Shown: positions 35,747 to 44,983, numbered from the stretch's first letter. The stretch: 64,000 nucleotides of DNA from 2-02-FULL-66-14 sp964651335 (GCA_964651335.1 CAZYVT010000014.1:9388-73387), one strand, 5' to 3'. Numbers and translations: made by a program. The notes: a model not told the origin generated them from the sequence alone.

Positions 35747-36514
35747 ATGACGCTCGGATGGATCGTTGCGGCAAGCGTGGCCGGCGGAACCCTGTCCGCG
35801 GGCGCGGCGGCGTTCGCGCTGCTGCTGCGCGCCTCCTGGGTGCCGATGCTCGTTTCCTTCGCGATCGGCGCGCTGCTCGGCGCCGCGTTCCTCGAAGTCA
35901 TTCCGCACGCTTTCGAGCAGGGCAATCCGCACCAGGCCGCGGCGGCGATCCTCGGTGGAATCTTCGGCTTTTTCGTGCTCGAAAAGCTGCTGCTGTGGCG
36001 TCACTGCCACACCGAGAACTGCGAAGTGCACGACCAGCATGCTTTGCCGCACGACCAAGGCCGCAGCGGAATGATGATCGTGGTGGGCGATACGGTGCAC
36101 AACTTTGTCGACGGCGTCCTGATCGCGGCGGCATTCCTGCAAAGCACGCAGCTCGGGGTGATCACCGCGGTTGCGATCGTCGCGCACGAGATCCCGCAGG
36201 AGGTGGGGGACTTCCTGATCCTGCTTCATTCGGGCTACTCGAAGGCGCGGGCGCTCGCGCTCAACCTGCTGTCTTCGACCGCGACGCTGTTCGGCGGAGT
36301 GCTCGGTTTTTTTGCGCTGCAGGCGCTGCAGAGTTGGGAGCCGGTGCTGCTCGGCATCGTGGCCGCGAGCATGATCTACGTGGCGGTCGCCGACCTCATT
36401 CCCGGCCTGCACCGGCAGCCCGAGTTGCGCGATACGGCCCAGCAGGCGACGTTGATGGCGCTTGGCATCGCAACGATCGCTCTGGTGCGGGTGCTGATCG
36501 ATGCAAGCCACTGA
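35747..36514 (+). CDS. ZIP family metal transporter
   Basis: 255 residues with about eight membrane helices and a His-rich cytoplasmic loop (LLWRHCHTENCEVHDQHALPH). The metal-path motifs of helices IV and V are HNFVDGVLIA and HEIPQEVGD. It probably imports Zn(2+) or another divalent cation across the inner membrane. It follows pgeF after 21 bp but seems to have its own promoter. Confidence 0.9.
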   Translation: MTLGWIVAASVAGGTLSAGAAAFALLLRASWVPMLVSFAIGALLGAAFLEVIPHAFEQGNPHQAAAAILGGIFGFFVLEKLLLWRHCHTENCEVHDQHALPHDQGRSGMMIVVGDTVHNFVDGVLIAAAFLQSTQLGVITAVAIVAHEIPQEVGDFLILLHSGYSKARALALNLLSSTATLFGGVLGFFALQALQSWEPVLLGIVAASMIYVAVADLIPGLHRQPELRDTAQQATLMALGIATIALVRVLIDASH

Positions 36515-36571
36515 AAACCGCTTTGCGATCAGCAGGTTGAGGCCTAGCAGGGGAGGCGCGCCCGACTCCAT

Positions 36572-36600
36572 TTGACGGCATGGATTGTGCGTTGCAAAAT
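36572..36600 (+). promoter_or_regulatory. Likely phaC promoter
   Basis: TTGACG (36572-36577), exactly 17 bp, then CAAAAT (36595-36600), ending 9 nt before ATG 36610. If this promoter is used, the transcript cannot include the upstream ATG 36580. Confidence 0.5.
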
Positions 36601-36609
36601 GCGCCCTCC

Positions 36610-38349
36610 ATGGCAGCGCAGCACGCATCTCCCGAAGCCTTGGTCCAATCCATCGCGGCAGCCCGTAATCAAGTGATTGACGGCTGGATGCCGCTCGCCG
36701 CGGGGCCGCAGGCGCCAGTCGCCGCCTCGTGGATGAACGAACTGATGGGCGACGCGACGAATTTTGCTGCGCAGCAAGCCTTCTATGTCGAGCAGCAGAC
36801 GCGCCTCTGGGGCTCGATCCTTGCAGGCGAGCCGGAAGCCGTAGCCAAGCCCGAGCCAGGCGACCGGCGCTTCGCCGCGAAAGAGTGGCGGGAGAACCCG
36901 TACTTCGACTACCTCAAGCAGTCCTATCTCATCGCTTCGCGCTTTCTGGTCGATCTTGTCGAGAGCGCGGCTCTCGACGGGGCGGAGAAGGAGCGGCTGC
37001 GCTTCGCGGTGAAGCAGTGGATCGACGCAATGTGTCCGACCAACTTCGCCGCCACCAACCCGCAGGCGATTCGCCAGGCACTCGAAACGCGCGGCGAGAG
37101 TTTCGCCCACGGGCTCGCCAATCTGATCGCAGACTCGCACAAGGGCCGTATCAGCCAGACCGACGAGTCGGCGTTCGAGGTCGGGCGCAACATCGTGATC
37201 ACTCCAGGCGACGTGGTGTACGAGAACGAGCTGGCGCAACTGATCCAGTACGCGCCCGCAACGGAGCAGGTCGGCGCGCGGCCTCTGGTGATGGTGCCGC
37301 CCTGCATCAACAAGTACTACATCCTCGACCTGCAGCGCGAGAACTCCTTCGTGCGCCACGCAGTCGAGCAGGGCCATACGGTATTCATGGTGTCCTGGCG
37401 CAACGTCGGGCCGGAGCAGGGCCATTACGGCTGGGACGATTATCTGCGGCTCGGGATCTTCGAGCCGTTTCGCGTCGCGCGAGAGATCACCGGGGCCGAC
37501 CGCGTCAATGCGCTTGGCTTCTGCGTCGGCGGCACGCTGCTGGGCGCCGCGCTCGCGGTCCTCGCGGCAAACGGTGATGACACCGTCGGGTGTGTTACTT
37601 ACCTCACGACGATGCTCGATTTCGCCGAGCCGGGGCAGATCGGCGTGTTCGTCGACGAGCCAAGCATCGCCGCGCGCGAATCCACGATCGGCCAGGGCGG
37701 CATCCTGCCCGGGTCCGACCTTGCGTTCGTCTTTTCGGCGCTGCGCGCGAACGACCTGGTCTGGCCGTACGTGGTGAACAATTACCTGATGGGCGGCTCG
37801 CCGGCCGCTTTCGACCTGCTGTACTGGAATGCCGACAGCACCAACCTCCCGGGACCGATGTATTGCTATTACGTGCGCAATACGTACCTCGAGAACAGGT
37901 TGCGCGTGCCCGGCGCGCTGACGAATTGCGGCGTTCCCGTGGACCTCGGCAAAGTCGATCGGCCAGCCTTCATTCTTGCAACGCGCGAGGACCACATCGT
38001 GCCGTGGCGCGCGGCTTACCGTTCGCTCGCGCTGCTCGGAGGAGCGAAAAAGTTCGTGCTGGGCGCAAGCGGTCACATCGCCGGCGTGGTCAATCCCGCG
38101 GCAAAGAACCGCCGCAGCTACTGGGTCGGCGAGCCGTATCCGGATGATCCCGACGCATGGCTCGCGGCCGCCGAGGAACGCCCGGGGAGCTGGTGGTCCG
38201 TGTGGTCGAAGTGGCTGGAAGGATTCAAAGGCGGCACACGGCGCGCGCCGGAAACAGCAGGCAGCGCGAAGCACGCAGCGATCGAGCCGGCGCCCGGTCG
38301 CTATGTCAAGCAGAAGGCGAACCCGGAGGAGTCATGGACGAAATCGTAA
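36610..38349 (+). CDS. phaC: Class I poly(3-hydroxyalkanoate) synthase
   Basis: 579 residues from ATG 36610 (589 from the alternative ATG 36580). The lipase-like box with the catalytic cysteine is GFCVGG (Cys305); Asp461 lies in REDHIVPW and His489 in SGHIAGVVNP. This matches the Cys-Asp-His triad and spacing of the Cupriavidus enzyme. It polymerises (R)-3-hydroxybutyryl-CoA on the granule surface. I prefer the inner start because a -35/-10 pair spans the outer one. It leads the phaCABBR cluster and its end overlaps phaA by 16 bp. Confidence 0.94.
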   Translation: MAAQHASPEALVQSIAAARNQVIDGWMPLAAGPQAPVAASWMNELMGDATNFAAQQAFYVEQQTRLWGSILAGEPEAVAKPEPGDRRFAAKEWRENPYFDYLKQSYLIASRFLVDLVESAALDGAEKERLRFAVKQWIDAMCPTNFAATNPQAIRQALETRGESFAHGLANLIADSHKGRISQTDESAFEVGRNIVITPGDVVYENELAQLIQYAPATEQVGARPLVMVPPCINKYYILDLQRENSFVRHAVEQGHTVFMVSWRNVGPEQGHYGWDDYLRLGIFEPFRVAREITGADRVNALGFCVGGTLLGAALAVLAANGDDTVGCVTYLTTMLDFAEPGQIGVFVDEPSIAARESTIGQGGILPGSDLAFVFSALRANDLVWPYVVNNYLMGGSPAAFDLLYWNADSTNLPGPMYCYYVRNTYLENRLRVPGALTNCGVPVDLGKVDRPAFILATREDHIVPWRAAYRSLALLGGAKKFVLGASGHIAGVVNPAAKNRRSYWVGEPYPDDPDAWLAAAEERPGSWWSVWSKWLEGFKGGTRRAPETAGSAKHAAIEPAPGRYVKQKANPEESWTKS

Positions 38350-39509
38350 TCGTCGGTGCAGCGCGCACCGCAATCGGCAAGTTCGGCGGCACGCTCGCCA
38401 AGGTACCGGCGGCGGACCTCGGCGCGCATATCATTCGCAAGGTACTCGAGCGCGCGGGAGTAAAGCCCGATCAGGTTTCCGAAGTCATCATGGGCCAGGT
38501 GCTCGCCGCCGGTGTCGGGCAGAATCCTGCGCGCCAGGCAGCCATCCGGGCCGGGCTTCCAGACATGATCCCCGCGATGACGATCAACAAAGTGTGCGGC
38601 TCTGGGCTCAAGGCTGCGATGCTCGGGGCGCAATCGATCGCCAACGGCGATGCCGATATCGTGGTGGCGGGCGGTCAGGAATCGATGAGCCTCGCCCCGC
38701 ATGTGCTGATGGGCTCGCGCGACGGCTTCCGGATGGGCGACGCGAAAATGGTCGATTCGATGATCGTCGACGGCCTGTGGGACGTGTACAACCAGTACCA
38801 CATGGGCGTTACCGCCGAAAACGTCGCGAAGGAATATGCGGTGACGCGAGAAGAGCAGGATGAGTTCGCCGTGGCATCGCAGAACAAGACGGAATCCGCG
38901 CAAAAGGCGGGCAGGTTCAGGGACGAGATCGTTCCCTACGAGGTGCCATCGAGGAAGGGGCCGATCAGCTTTGCCGACGACGAGTACCCGCGCCACGGGG
39001 CAACGCTTGAGGCGATGAAGAGCCTCAAGCCCGCATTCGACAAGGCGGGCACGGTCACTGCGGGAAATGCTTCCGGAATCAACGACGGCGCCGCCGCTGT
39101 GGTGCTCGCTTCCGCGAACAAGGCGAGGGAGCTGGGCCTCAAACCGCTGGCGAGGATCCGCGCGTTCGCTTCCGCGGGGGTGGACCCGAAATACATGGGC
39201 ATGGGCCCGGTGCCGGCCTCCAAGCGTTGCCTTTCCCGCGCCGGCTGGTCGCCGAAGGATCTCGATTTGATGGAGATCAACGAAGCTTTCGCGGCGCAGG
39301 CCATAGCTGTCAACCGTCAGATGGGCTGGGACACGGGGAAAGTGAACGTCAACGGCGGCGCGATCGCACTGGGGCACCCGATCGGCGCATCGGGCTGCAG
39401 AATCCTGGTGACGCTGCTGCACGAGATGCGGAAGCGAGACGCGAAGAAGGGCCTCGCGTCGCTCTGCATCGGCGGCGGGATGGGCGTTGCCATGGCCGTG
39501 GAATGCTGA
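38334..39509 (+). CDS. phaA: Acetyl-CoA acetyltransferase (beta-ketothiolase)
   Basis: 391 residues. Catalytic Cys88 is in INKVCGSGLK, the His is in ALGHPIGASG and the second Cys378 is in SLCIGGGMG. It condenses two acetyl-CoA to acetoacetyl-CoA for PHB synthesis. GGAGGA (38325-38330) supports ATG 38334 inside the end of phaC. It is followed by two reductase genes. Confidence 0.94.
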   Translation: MDEIVIVGAARTAIGKFGGTLAKVPAADLGAHIIRKVLERAGVKPDQVSEVIMGQVLAAGVGQNPARQAAIRAGLPDMIPAMTINKVCGSGLKAAMLGAQSIANGDADIVVAGGQESMSLAPHVLMGSRDGFRMGDAKMVDSMIVDGLWDVYNQYHMGVTAENVAKEYAVTREEQDEFAVASQNKTESAQKAGRFRDEIVPYEVPSRKGPISFADDEYPRHGATLEAMKSLKPAFDKAGTVTAGNASGINDGAAAVVLASANKARELGLKPLARIRAFASAGVDPKYMGMGPVPASKRCLSRAGWSPKDLDLMEINEAFAAQAIAVNRQMGWDTGKVNVNGGAIALGHPIGASGCRILVTLLHEMRKRDAKKGLASLCIGGGMGVAMAVEC

Positions 39510-39552
39510 CATCCCGGCGCTCGAGCGCGAACCATTACAGGGAGAAGAATAA

Positions 39553-40359
39553 ATGTCAGTCCAGCTGACGCAACGCGCGAGCGAGCACGAGGAGTCGAGC
39601 AACACGGAACGCGGCGCTGCCCTCCGCCGTGTGGTATTCGTCACCGGCGGGATGGGCGGGATCGGCAGCGCGATCTGCCGGCGACTGGCACTTGCCGGGC
39701 ACACGATCGTGGCAGGCTGCCTGCCCGAGTACGAAAGGAAGGACGAATGGCTCTCGGCCATGCGCACGGCAGGCTTCCGGGCGCACGCCGCGGAGGGTGA
39801 CGTGTCGGAATTCGAGTCCTGCGCCGAGATGTTGTACAACGTCCGCGCGGTGGTCGGCAACGTCGACATTCTGGTCAACAACGCCGGAATCACGCGCGAC
39901 TCGGTGTTCAAGCGCATGACCGAGCTGGACTGGCGCGCGGTGATCAACACCAATCTGAACAGCGTGTTCAACGTCACTCGACAGGTCATCGACGGCATGG
40001 TGGACCGGGGCTGGGGAAGGATCATCAACATCTCCTCGGTGAACGCGATCAAGGGCCAGTTCGGGCAGACCAACTATTCGGCGGCGAAGGCGGGCATGGC
40101 CGGCTTCTCGAAGGCGCTGGCCCAGGAAGTGGTGAAGAAAGGCGTCACCGTGAACACGGTCTCGCCGGGATACGTCGAGACCGAAATGGTGCTGGCGATC
40201 CGCAAGGAAATCCGCGAGCAGATCATCGCATCGATCCCGATGGGACGTCTGGCCAAGCCGGAGGAAATCGCGGCGGTGGTCGCGTTTCTCGCGTCGGAGG
40301 AGGCCGGCTACATCACTGGCGCGAATATTTCGGTCAACGGCGGAATGCACATGATGTGA
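39553..40359 (+). CDS. phaB: Acetoacetyl-CoA reductase, first copy
   Basis: 268 residues, SDR fold with cofactor loop TGGMGGIGSA, NNAGITRD, the catalytic Ser/Tyr/Lys in ISSVNAIKGQFGQTNYSAAK and the end TGANISVNGGMHM. It carries an N-terminal extension of about 24 residues (SVQLTQRASEHEESS...) that the second copy lacks. It reduces acetoacetyl-CoA to (R)-3-hydroxybutyryl-CoA with NADPH. AGGGAG precedes ATG. Confidence 0.9.
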   Translation: MSVQLTQRASEHEESSNTERGAALRRVVFVTGGMGGIGSAICRRLALAGHTIVAGCLPEYERKDEWLSAMRTAGFRAHAAEGDVSEFESCAEMLYNVRAVVGNVDILVNNAGITRDSVFKRMTELDWRAVINTNLNSVFNVTRQVIDGMVDRGWGRIINISSVNAIKGQFGQTNYSAAKAGMAGFSKALAQEVVKKGVTVNTVSPGYVETEMVLAIRKEIREQIIASIPMGRLAKPEEIAAVVAFLASEEAGYITGANISVNGGMHMM

Positions 40360-40409
40360 TGGTGTAAACTGGCCGCGACCGGAAGCCGATTTCCACAGAA
40401 GGAGAGACC

Positions 40410-41156
40410 GTGGTGCAGCAGAAAACGGCCGTCGTGACCGGCGGGATGGGCGGCTTGGGCGAAACGATTTCGACCAAGATGGCCGATGCGGGATACAAGG
40501 TGGTGGTGACTTATTCGCCGTCGAACACCAAGTACAGGGCATGGCTCGAGGAAATGAAAGGCCGCGGCTATGCATTCGCCGCGTATCCGGTCGACGTGGC
40601 CGACTATGACGACTGCGCAGGGAAATGCGCGCAGATGCGGAAGGATTGCGGGCCGATCGACATCCTGGTGAACAACGCCGGCATCACGCGCGACATGACC
40701 TTCAAGAAAATGACCAAGGCGGATTGGGATGCGGTCATGCGCACCAACCTCGACTCCTGCTTCAACATGACCAAGCAGGTCATGGACGGCATGCTCGATC
40801 GCGGCTGGGGTCGCGTGATCAACGTCTCGTCCGTCAACGGCCAGAAGGGCGCATTCGGCCAGACCAACTATTCCGCGGCCAAGGCGGGGATCCACGGCTT
40901 CACCAAGGCGCTCGCTCTCGAGGTCGCGAAGAAGGGCGTCACCATCAATACCATTTCTCCGGGCTATATCGGGACCAAGATGGTCACGGCGATTCCCAAG
41001 GAGATCCTCGACTCGAAGATCCTGCCGCAGATCCCCATCGGGCGCCTGGGCAAGCCCGACGAGGTGGCAGGTCTCATCATCTACTTGTGCTCCGAGGAAG
41101 CCGCATTCGTGACCGGCGCCAATATCTCGATCAACGGCGGCCAGCACATGTACTAG
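40410..41156 (+). CDS. phaB: Acetoacetyl-CoA reductase, second copy
   Basis: 248 residues, the typical PhaB length. TGGMGGLGE, NNAGITRDMTFKKM and QTNYSAAKAG are canonical. GGAGAG lies a few bases before the GTG start (GTG 40413 is an alternative). It appears to be the standard enzyme, while the upstream paralogue is more diverged in sequence around the substrate lid (AIRKEIREQII versus AIPKEILDSKI). This suggests a tandem duplication with some divergence. Confidence 0.93.
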   Translation: MVQQKTAVVTGGMGGLGETISTKMADAGYKVVVTYSPSNTKYRAWLEEMKGRGYAFAAYPVDVADYDDCAGKCAQMRKDCGPIDILVNNAGITRDMTFKKMTKADWDAVMRTNLDSCFNMTKQVMDGMLDRGWGRVINVSSVNGQKGAFGQTNYSAAKAGIHGFTKALALEVAKKGVTINTISPGYIGTKMVTAIPKEILDSKILPQIPIGRLGKPDEVAGLIIYLCSEEAAFVTGANISINGGQHMY

Positions 41157-41167
41157 GAGTGGATTGC

Positions 41168-41761
41168 ATGGCTGCGATTGCAGAGGAAAAGATGGAACAC
41201 CAGGTTCGCTTGATCAAGAAATATCCGAACCGGCGGCTCTACGACACCAAGACGTCCAGCTACATCACGCTCGCCGACGTCAAGCAGATGGTCCTCAAGC
41301 AGGAGAATTTCCACGTCATCGATGCCAAGAGCGGCGACGAGCTGACGCGCCAGATCCTGCTGCAGATCATCCTCGATGAGGAATCGGGCGGGGTGCCGAT
41401 GTTCTCTTCCGACCTGCTGTCGCAGATGATCCGCTCCTACGGCAGCGCGATGCAGGGCTTCATGGGGACGTATCTCGAGAAGAACATCGAGGCGTTCCAC
41501 CAGATGCAGAAGGCGCTGCAGGACCAGTCGCAGAAGATCTATGGCGACAACTCGCGCGCCTCGCAGGACCTGTGGGCGCAGTTCATGAACCTGCAGGGGC
41601 CTGCGATGCAGAGCCTGATGCAGGCCTACATGGAGCAGAGCCAGAAGATGTTCGCGCAGTTCCAGGAGCGGATGCAGAGCCAGGCCCGCAACATGTTTTC
41701 CGGCTTCACGTTCCCCGGCTTTCCATCCGCCGAAGGCAAGAACGAGCCCGAGAAGAAGTAG
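41168..41761 (+). CDS. phaR: Polyhydroxyalkanoate synthesis repressor
   Basis: 197 residues. The PHB/PHA accumulation-regulator DNA-binding domain is at 12-75 (RLIKKYPNRRLYDTKTSSY). A phasin-like, Gln/Met-rich C-terminal region (LQDQSQKIYGDNS..., MEQSQKMFAQFQERM) probably binds granules. PhaR senses PHB and represses phasin and its own gene. It lies 11 bp after phaB on the same strand. Confidence 0.94.
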   Translation: MAAIAEEKMEHQVRLIKKYPNRRLYDTKTSSYITLADVKQMVLKQENFHVIDAKSGDELTRQILLQIILDEESGGVPMFSSDLLSQMIRSYGSAMQGFMGTYLEKNIEAFHQMQKALQDQSQKIYGDNSRASQDLWAQFMNLQGPAMQSLMQAYMEQSQKMFAQFQERMQSQARNMFSGFTFPGFPSAEGKNEPEKK

Positions 41762-41791
41762 CCCGCGGCACGATCTGATCGGGAGCTTGAG

Positions 41792-42979
41792 ATGAGCATG
41801 CGCGAAGTGGTGGTGGTGTCGGGAACGCGGACCGGAATCGGCGATTACGGCGGAGGGCTCAAGGACGTTGCGCCGACGAAGCTCGGCGCGATCGCGATCA
41901 GGGAAGCGGTTGCGCGCGCCGGGATCGATCCGGCGACGGTCGGCCACGTGGTGATGGGGAGCGTCATCCATGGCGAGGCGCGCGACATGTACCTCTCGCG
42001 TGTCGCGGCGCTCGATGCGGGGCTCCCAGTCGGAACGCCCTGCCTCACGGTAAACCGGCTGTGCGGCTCGGGGTTGCAGGCGATCGTCTCGGCGGCGCAG
42101 CACATCCTGCTGGGCGACACCGATTGCGTCATCGGCGGCGGCGCAGAGAGCATGAGCCGCGCGGCGTACTTCCTCCCCTCAGGACGCTGGGGACAGAGAA
42201 TGGGCGACGCGGCGATCGTCGACGCCATGACCGGTGCGCTGCACGATCCCTTCGGCCACGGCCACATGGGCGTCACGGCTGAAAACATCGCGGCGAAGTA
42301 CGGCTTTACGCGTGAGCAGCAGGACCGGTTCTCGGTCGAGTCGCACCGGCGCGCCGCACACGCGATCGCGCAGGGATTCTTCAAGAGCCAGATCGTTCCG
42401 GTCGAGGTGAAGACGCGGAAGGGGCCGGAGCAGTTCACAACCGACGAGCACGTGCGTGCGGGCGCAAAGATCGAGGACCTGGCGAAACTGAAGGCCGCGT
42501 TCAAGAAGGACGGCACCGTGACCGCCGGCAATGCATCGGGCCTCAATGACGCCGCCGCCGCGATCGTGATGATGGAGGCCGGCACCGCACAGAAGGCGGG
42601 AGTGAAGCCGATTGCGCGCCTGGTCGCCTACGCGCACGCGGGCGTCGAGCCGAACGTGATGGGTCTGGGTCCGATCCCGGCAGTGAAACGAGTGTTCGAG
42701 AAATCCGGCCTCAGGCCCTCCGACATGGACGTGATCGAGTCGAATGAGGCGTTCGCGGCGCAGGCGATGGCGGTCACCAGGGACCTCGGCCTCGACCCGG
42801 CGAAAGTCAATCCGAACGGCGGCGCGGTGGCGCTCGGCCACCCGATCGGCGCCACGGGCTGCATTCTTACGCTGAAGGCGCTCTACGAACTGGAGCGTAT
42901 CCAGAAGCGCCACGCCCTGGTCACGATGTGCATCGGCGGCGGGCAGGGCATCGCCGCCATCTTCGAGCGGCTGCACTGA
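41792..42979 (+). CDS. Second acetyl-CoA acetyltransferase / beta-ketothiolase (BktB-like)
   Basis: 395 residues. Cys91 lies in VNRLCGSGLQ, the His in ALGHPIGATG and the second Cys in VTMCIGGGQG. The loop GHGHMGVTAENIA and the SGTRTGIGDYGG start are closer to the BktB-type thiolases, which accept longer acyl-CoAs, than to the upstream PhaA. It could extend PHB metabolism to 3-hydroxyvalerate units or act in degradation. It follows phaR by 30 bp. Confidence 0.9.
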   Translation: MSMREVVVVSGTRTGIGDYGGGLKDVAPTKLGAIAIREAVARAGIDPATVGHVVMGSVIHGEARDMYLSRVAALDAGLPVGTPCLTVNRLCGSGLQAIVSAAQHILLGDTDCVIGGGAESMSRAAYFLPSGRWGQRMGDAAIVDAMTGALHDPFGHGHMGVTAENIAAKYGFTREQQDRFSVESHRRAAHAIAQGFFKSQIVPVEVKTRKGPEQFTTDEHVRAGAKIEDLAKLKAAFKKDGTVTAGNASGLNDAAAAIVMMEAGTAQKAGVKPIARLVAYAHAGVEPNVMGLGPIPAVKRVFEKSGLRPSDMDVIESNEAFAAQAMAVTRDLGLDPAKVNPNGGAVALGHPIGATGCILTLKALYELERIQKRHALVTMCIGGGQGIAAIFERLH

Positions 42980-44205
42980 TCGGGCTCGAGAAGCCTGAAG
43001 CGCCTCCGGCACCGCTCCGGCAGGCATTGGGGGATTTCGGGGGCGTCTATTTCATCAACGCGGTCGTCGCGTTCATCTTCGCGGCATCCGGCCCTGTCGC
43101 GATCATCCTTGCGGTTGGCACGCGAGGCGGCCTCGGAGCATCGGACCTCTCGTCGTGGATCTTCGGCTCCTTCTTCCTGAATGGTTTGATCAGCATCGCT
43201 TTCTGCTGGTTGTACCGCCAGCCGCTGGTGTTTTTCTGGACGATTCCGGGAACGGTGCTCGTGGGACCGGCGCTCGGCCACCTGACGTTTCCCGAGGTCA
43301 TCGGAGCGTTCCACGCAACCGGCCTGCTGATGCTCGTGCTGGGATTGAGCGGCTGGGTGCGACGGGCCATGGCGGTGGTGCCGATGCCCATCGTGATGGG
43401 CATGGTGGCGGGGGTGTTCCTGCGCTTCGGGCTCGACCTGGTTTTTGCGGTGCGCGACGACTTCTGGATCGCGGCGCCGATGATCGCCGCGTTCGTCGTG
43501 CTCGCGGCGTTGCCGGTGCTCGGGCGGCGGTTGCCGCCGCTGATCGGCGCGCTGATCGTGGGCGCGGTCATGGTCGCAGTCCTGGGCAAGTTCGACGCCG
43601 TCGGTGCCGAAGTCTTCGGCTTTGCGCAGCCGAACGTTTACACGCCGGCGTTCTCCTGGCGGGCGATGGTCGAGCTCGTGGTGCCGCTCGCCATCACCGT
43701 GCTCGTGGTGCAGAACGGCCAGGGGACGGCCGTGCTGCGCGCGGCCGGCCACAATCCGCCGATCAACGCCGTCACTGTAGCTTGCGGCGCCGGGTCGATT
43801 GCCACGGCAATCGTCGGTACGGTGTCCACCTGCCTCACCGGGCCGGTGAACGCGATCATCTCCGCCTCAGGGGAAAAACACCGTCACTACAGCGCAGGAA
43901 TTTTCGTCGGGCTCCTGGCGCTCGCATTCGGGCTGTTTTCGCCCGTCTTCACTCACCTCATGCTCGGCACGCCCAAGGCCTTCATCGCCGCGCTCGCCGG
44001 ACTCGCGATGCTGCGCGTGCTGCAGACGGCGTTCGTGATTTCGTTCAAGGACCGCTTTGCGCTCGGCGCTCTCGTGACCTTTCTGGTTACGGTGGCGGAC
44101 GTGGCGATTTTCAATATCGGCGCGCCGTTCTGGGGGTTGGTGATCGGCTTCGCGACGTCCTGGTTACTGGAGCGTGGCGATTTCCAGGTACCGCCTCCCC
44201 GCTGA
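42928..44205 (+). CDS. BenE family benzoate/H+ symporter-like transporter
   Basis: 425 residues if GTG 42928 is used. That start overlaps the thiolase by 52 bp and the first 18 residues look random, so the true start may be a later non-ATG codon such as TTG 43027. The transmembrane part begins at VYFINAVVAFIFAASGPVAI, with about 11-12 helices and the BenE motif NAISASGEKHRHYSAG in modified form (NAIISASGEKHRHY). Substrate is probably an aromatic acid; no catabolic genes adjoin it. Confidence 0.85.
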   Translation: MHRRRAGHRRHLRAAALIGLEKPEAPPAPLRQALGDFGGVYFINAVVAFIFAASGPVAIILAVGTRGGLGASDLSSWIFGSFFLNGLISIAFCWLYRQPLVFFWTIPGTVLVGPALGHLTFPEVIGAFHATGLLMLVLGLSGWVRRAMAVVPMPIVMGMVAGVFLRFGLDLVFAVRDDFWIAAPMIAAFVVLAALPVLGRRLPPLIGALIVGAVMVAVLGKFDAVGAEVFGFAQPNVYTPAFSWRAMVELVVPLAITVLVVQNGQGTAVLRAAGHNPPINAVTVACGAGSIATAIVGTVSTCLTGPVNAIISASGEKHRHYSAGIFVGLLALAFGLFSPVFTHLMLGTPKAFIAALAGLAMLRVLQTAFVISFKDRFALGALVTFLVTVADVAIFNIGAPFWGLVIGFATSWLLERGDFQVPPPR

Positions 44206-44213
44206 GCGGGAGG

Positions 44214-44420
44214 TTACAGTTCGCTTTCGTCGATGCCGGACAGCTTGAGCAGGTGTCTCAGCAGTCCGGTCTTCAGGTCCTGATTTCCGTGGATTGGAAG
44301 AGAGATTCGCGCTGGATTGCCGGCTTTGGCGTAGATGTGATGGCTGCCCGTGATGCGCTTCAACTCCCAGCCGTGTTTTTCCAGCAGCCGCGCAAGGTCT
44401 TTGCCGCTGACCGATTTCAA
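44214..44420 (-). CDS. hicA: HicA family mRNA interferase toxin
   Basis: 68 residues with a dsRBD-like fold. The catalytic His is in GSHHIY (27/28), followed by ISLPIHGNQDLKTGLLRHLLK. It cleaves mRNA when free of HicB. It overlaps the end of hicB by 4 bp, with the antitoxin gene first, the reverse of the commoner hicAB order. Confidence 0.92.
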   Translation of the reverse strand: MKSVSGKDLARLLEKHGWELKRITGSHHIYAKAGNPARISLPIHGNQDLKTGLLRHLLKLSGIDESEL

Positions 44421-44620
44421 ACCGCGATCTCCAGCACCCTGTCCTTTCTCGAGATCTCGACGTTCTTCAGATCGACCGAGAGGCAGCCTTCGATCGCTTC
44501 GTGAAGGTTCTTGAGCAGTTCTTCATGTGTTTCGGCTTGCGTGACGCAACCCGGAATGGCCGGAACTTCCGCCCAGAAGCCACCTTCCTCCGCTTCGTGG
44601 ATGATGACCTTCAGTTTCAT
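44417..44620 (-). CDS. hicB: HicB family antitoxin
   Basis: 67 residues. The partial RNase H fold is seen in LKVIIHEAEEGGFWAEVPAI and PGCVTQAETHEELLKNLHEAI. No C-terminal DNA-binding domain is attached, so autoregulation may rely on another surface or protein. AGGAC precedes ATG 44620. The region upstream carries only the SUMF1 relic on the other strand. Confidence 0.92.
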   Translation of the reverse strand: MKLKVIIHEAEEGGFWAEVPAIPGCVTQAETHEELLKNLHEAIEGCLSVDLKNVEISRKDRVLEIAV

Positions 44621-44767
44621 CGAAGTCCTCGCTTTCTCGACTCGAGTCGCAGGATACGGCCTGCGGCTGACCACCAAATCGTAATACCGGTACCGCAAAT
44701 CGACGCAGACTTTTACCCTTGCCGATCGATGCCGACCCGACGGGGCATCATACCGGACCCAGGCGCG

Positions 44768-44968
44768 CACCGATATTGCTGGAACGAGAGCTACACCAGT
44801 GCGCCAGCAGATGGCAGTGCGTGGACGAGCGGCGACTGCGGCCGGCGCGTGCTGCGCGGGGGCTCCTGGAGCTCTAATCCCGGGGGCGTTCGTTCCGCTT
44901 TCCGCAACGGGTTCACCGCTACCCACCCGTACTACTACTTCGGGTTCCGCGTCGCCAGGACGGATTAG
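44768..44968 (+). pseudogene. C-terminal relic of a SUMF1/formylglycine-generating-enzyme-like protein
   Basis: About 66 codons remain, from CWNESYTSAPADGSAWTSGD to a genuine stop. RRVLRGGSW and GFRVARTD are the family C-terminal signature. The other 200 or more residues and any start codon are missing, with the homologous reading ending abruptly at about 44768. In the tail, positions that are often Asn in relatives are TAC or TTC codons (YYYFGFRV), a pattern compatible with adenine-directed diversification. It lies between hicBA and the DUF427 gene. Confidence 0.75.
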
Positions 44969-44983
44969 TCAGCTCTTGAATCT

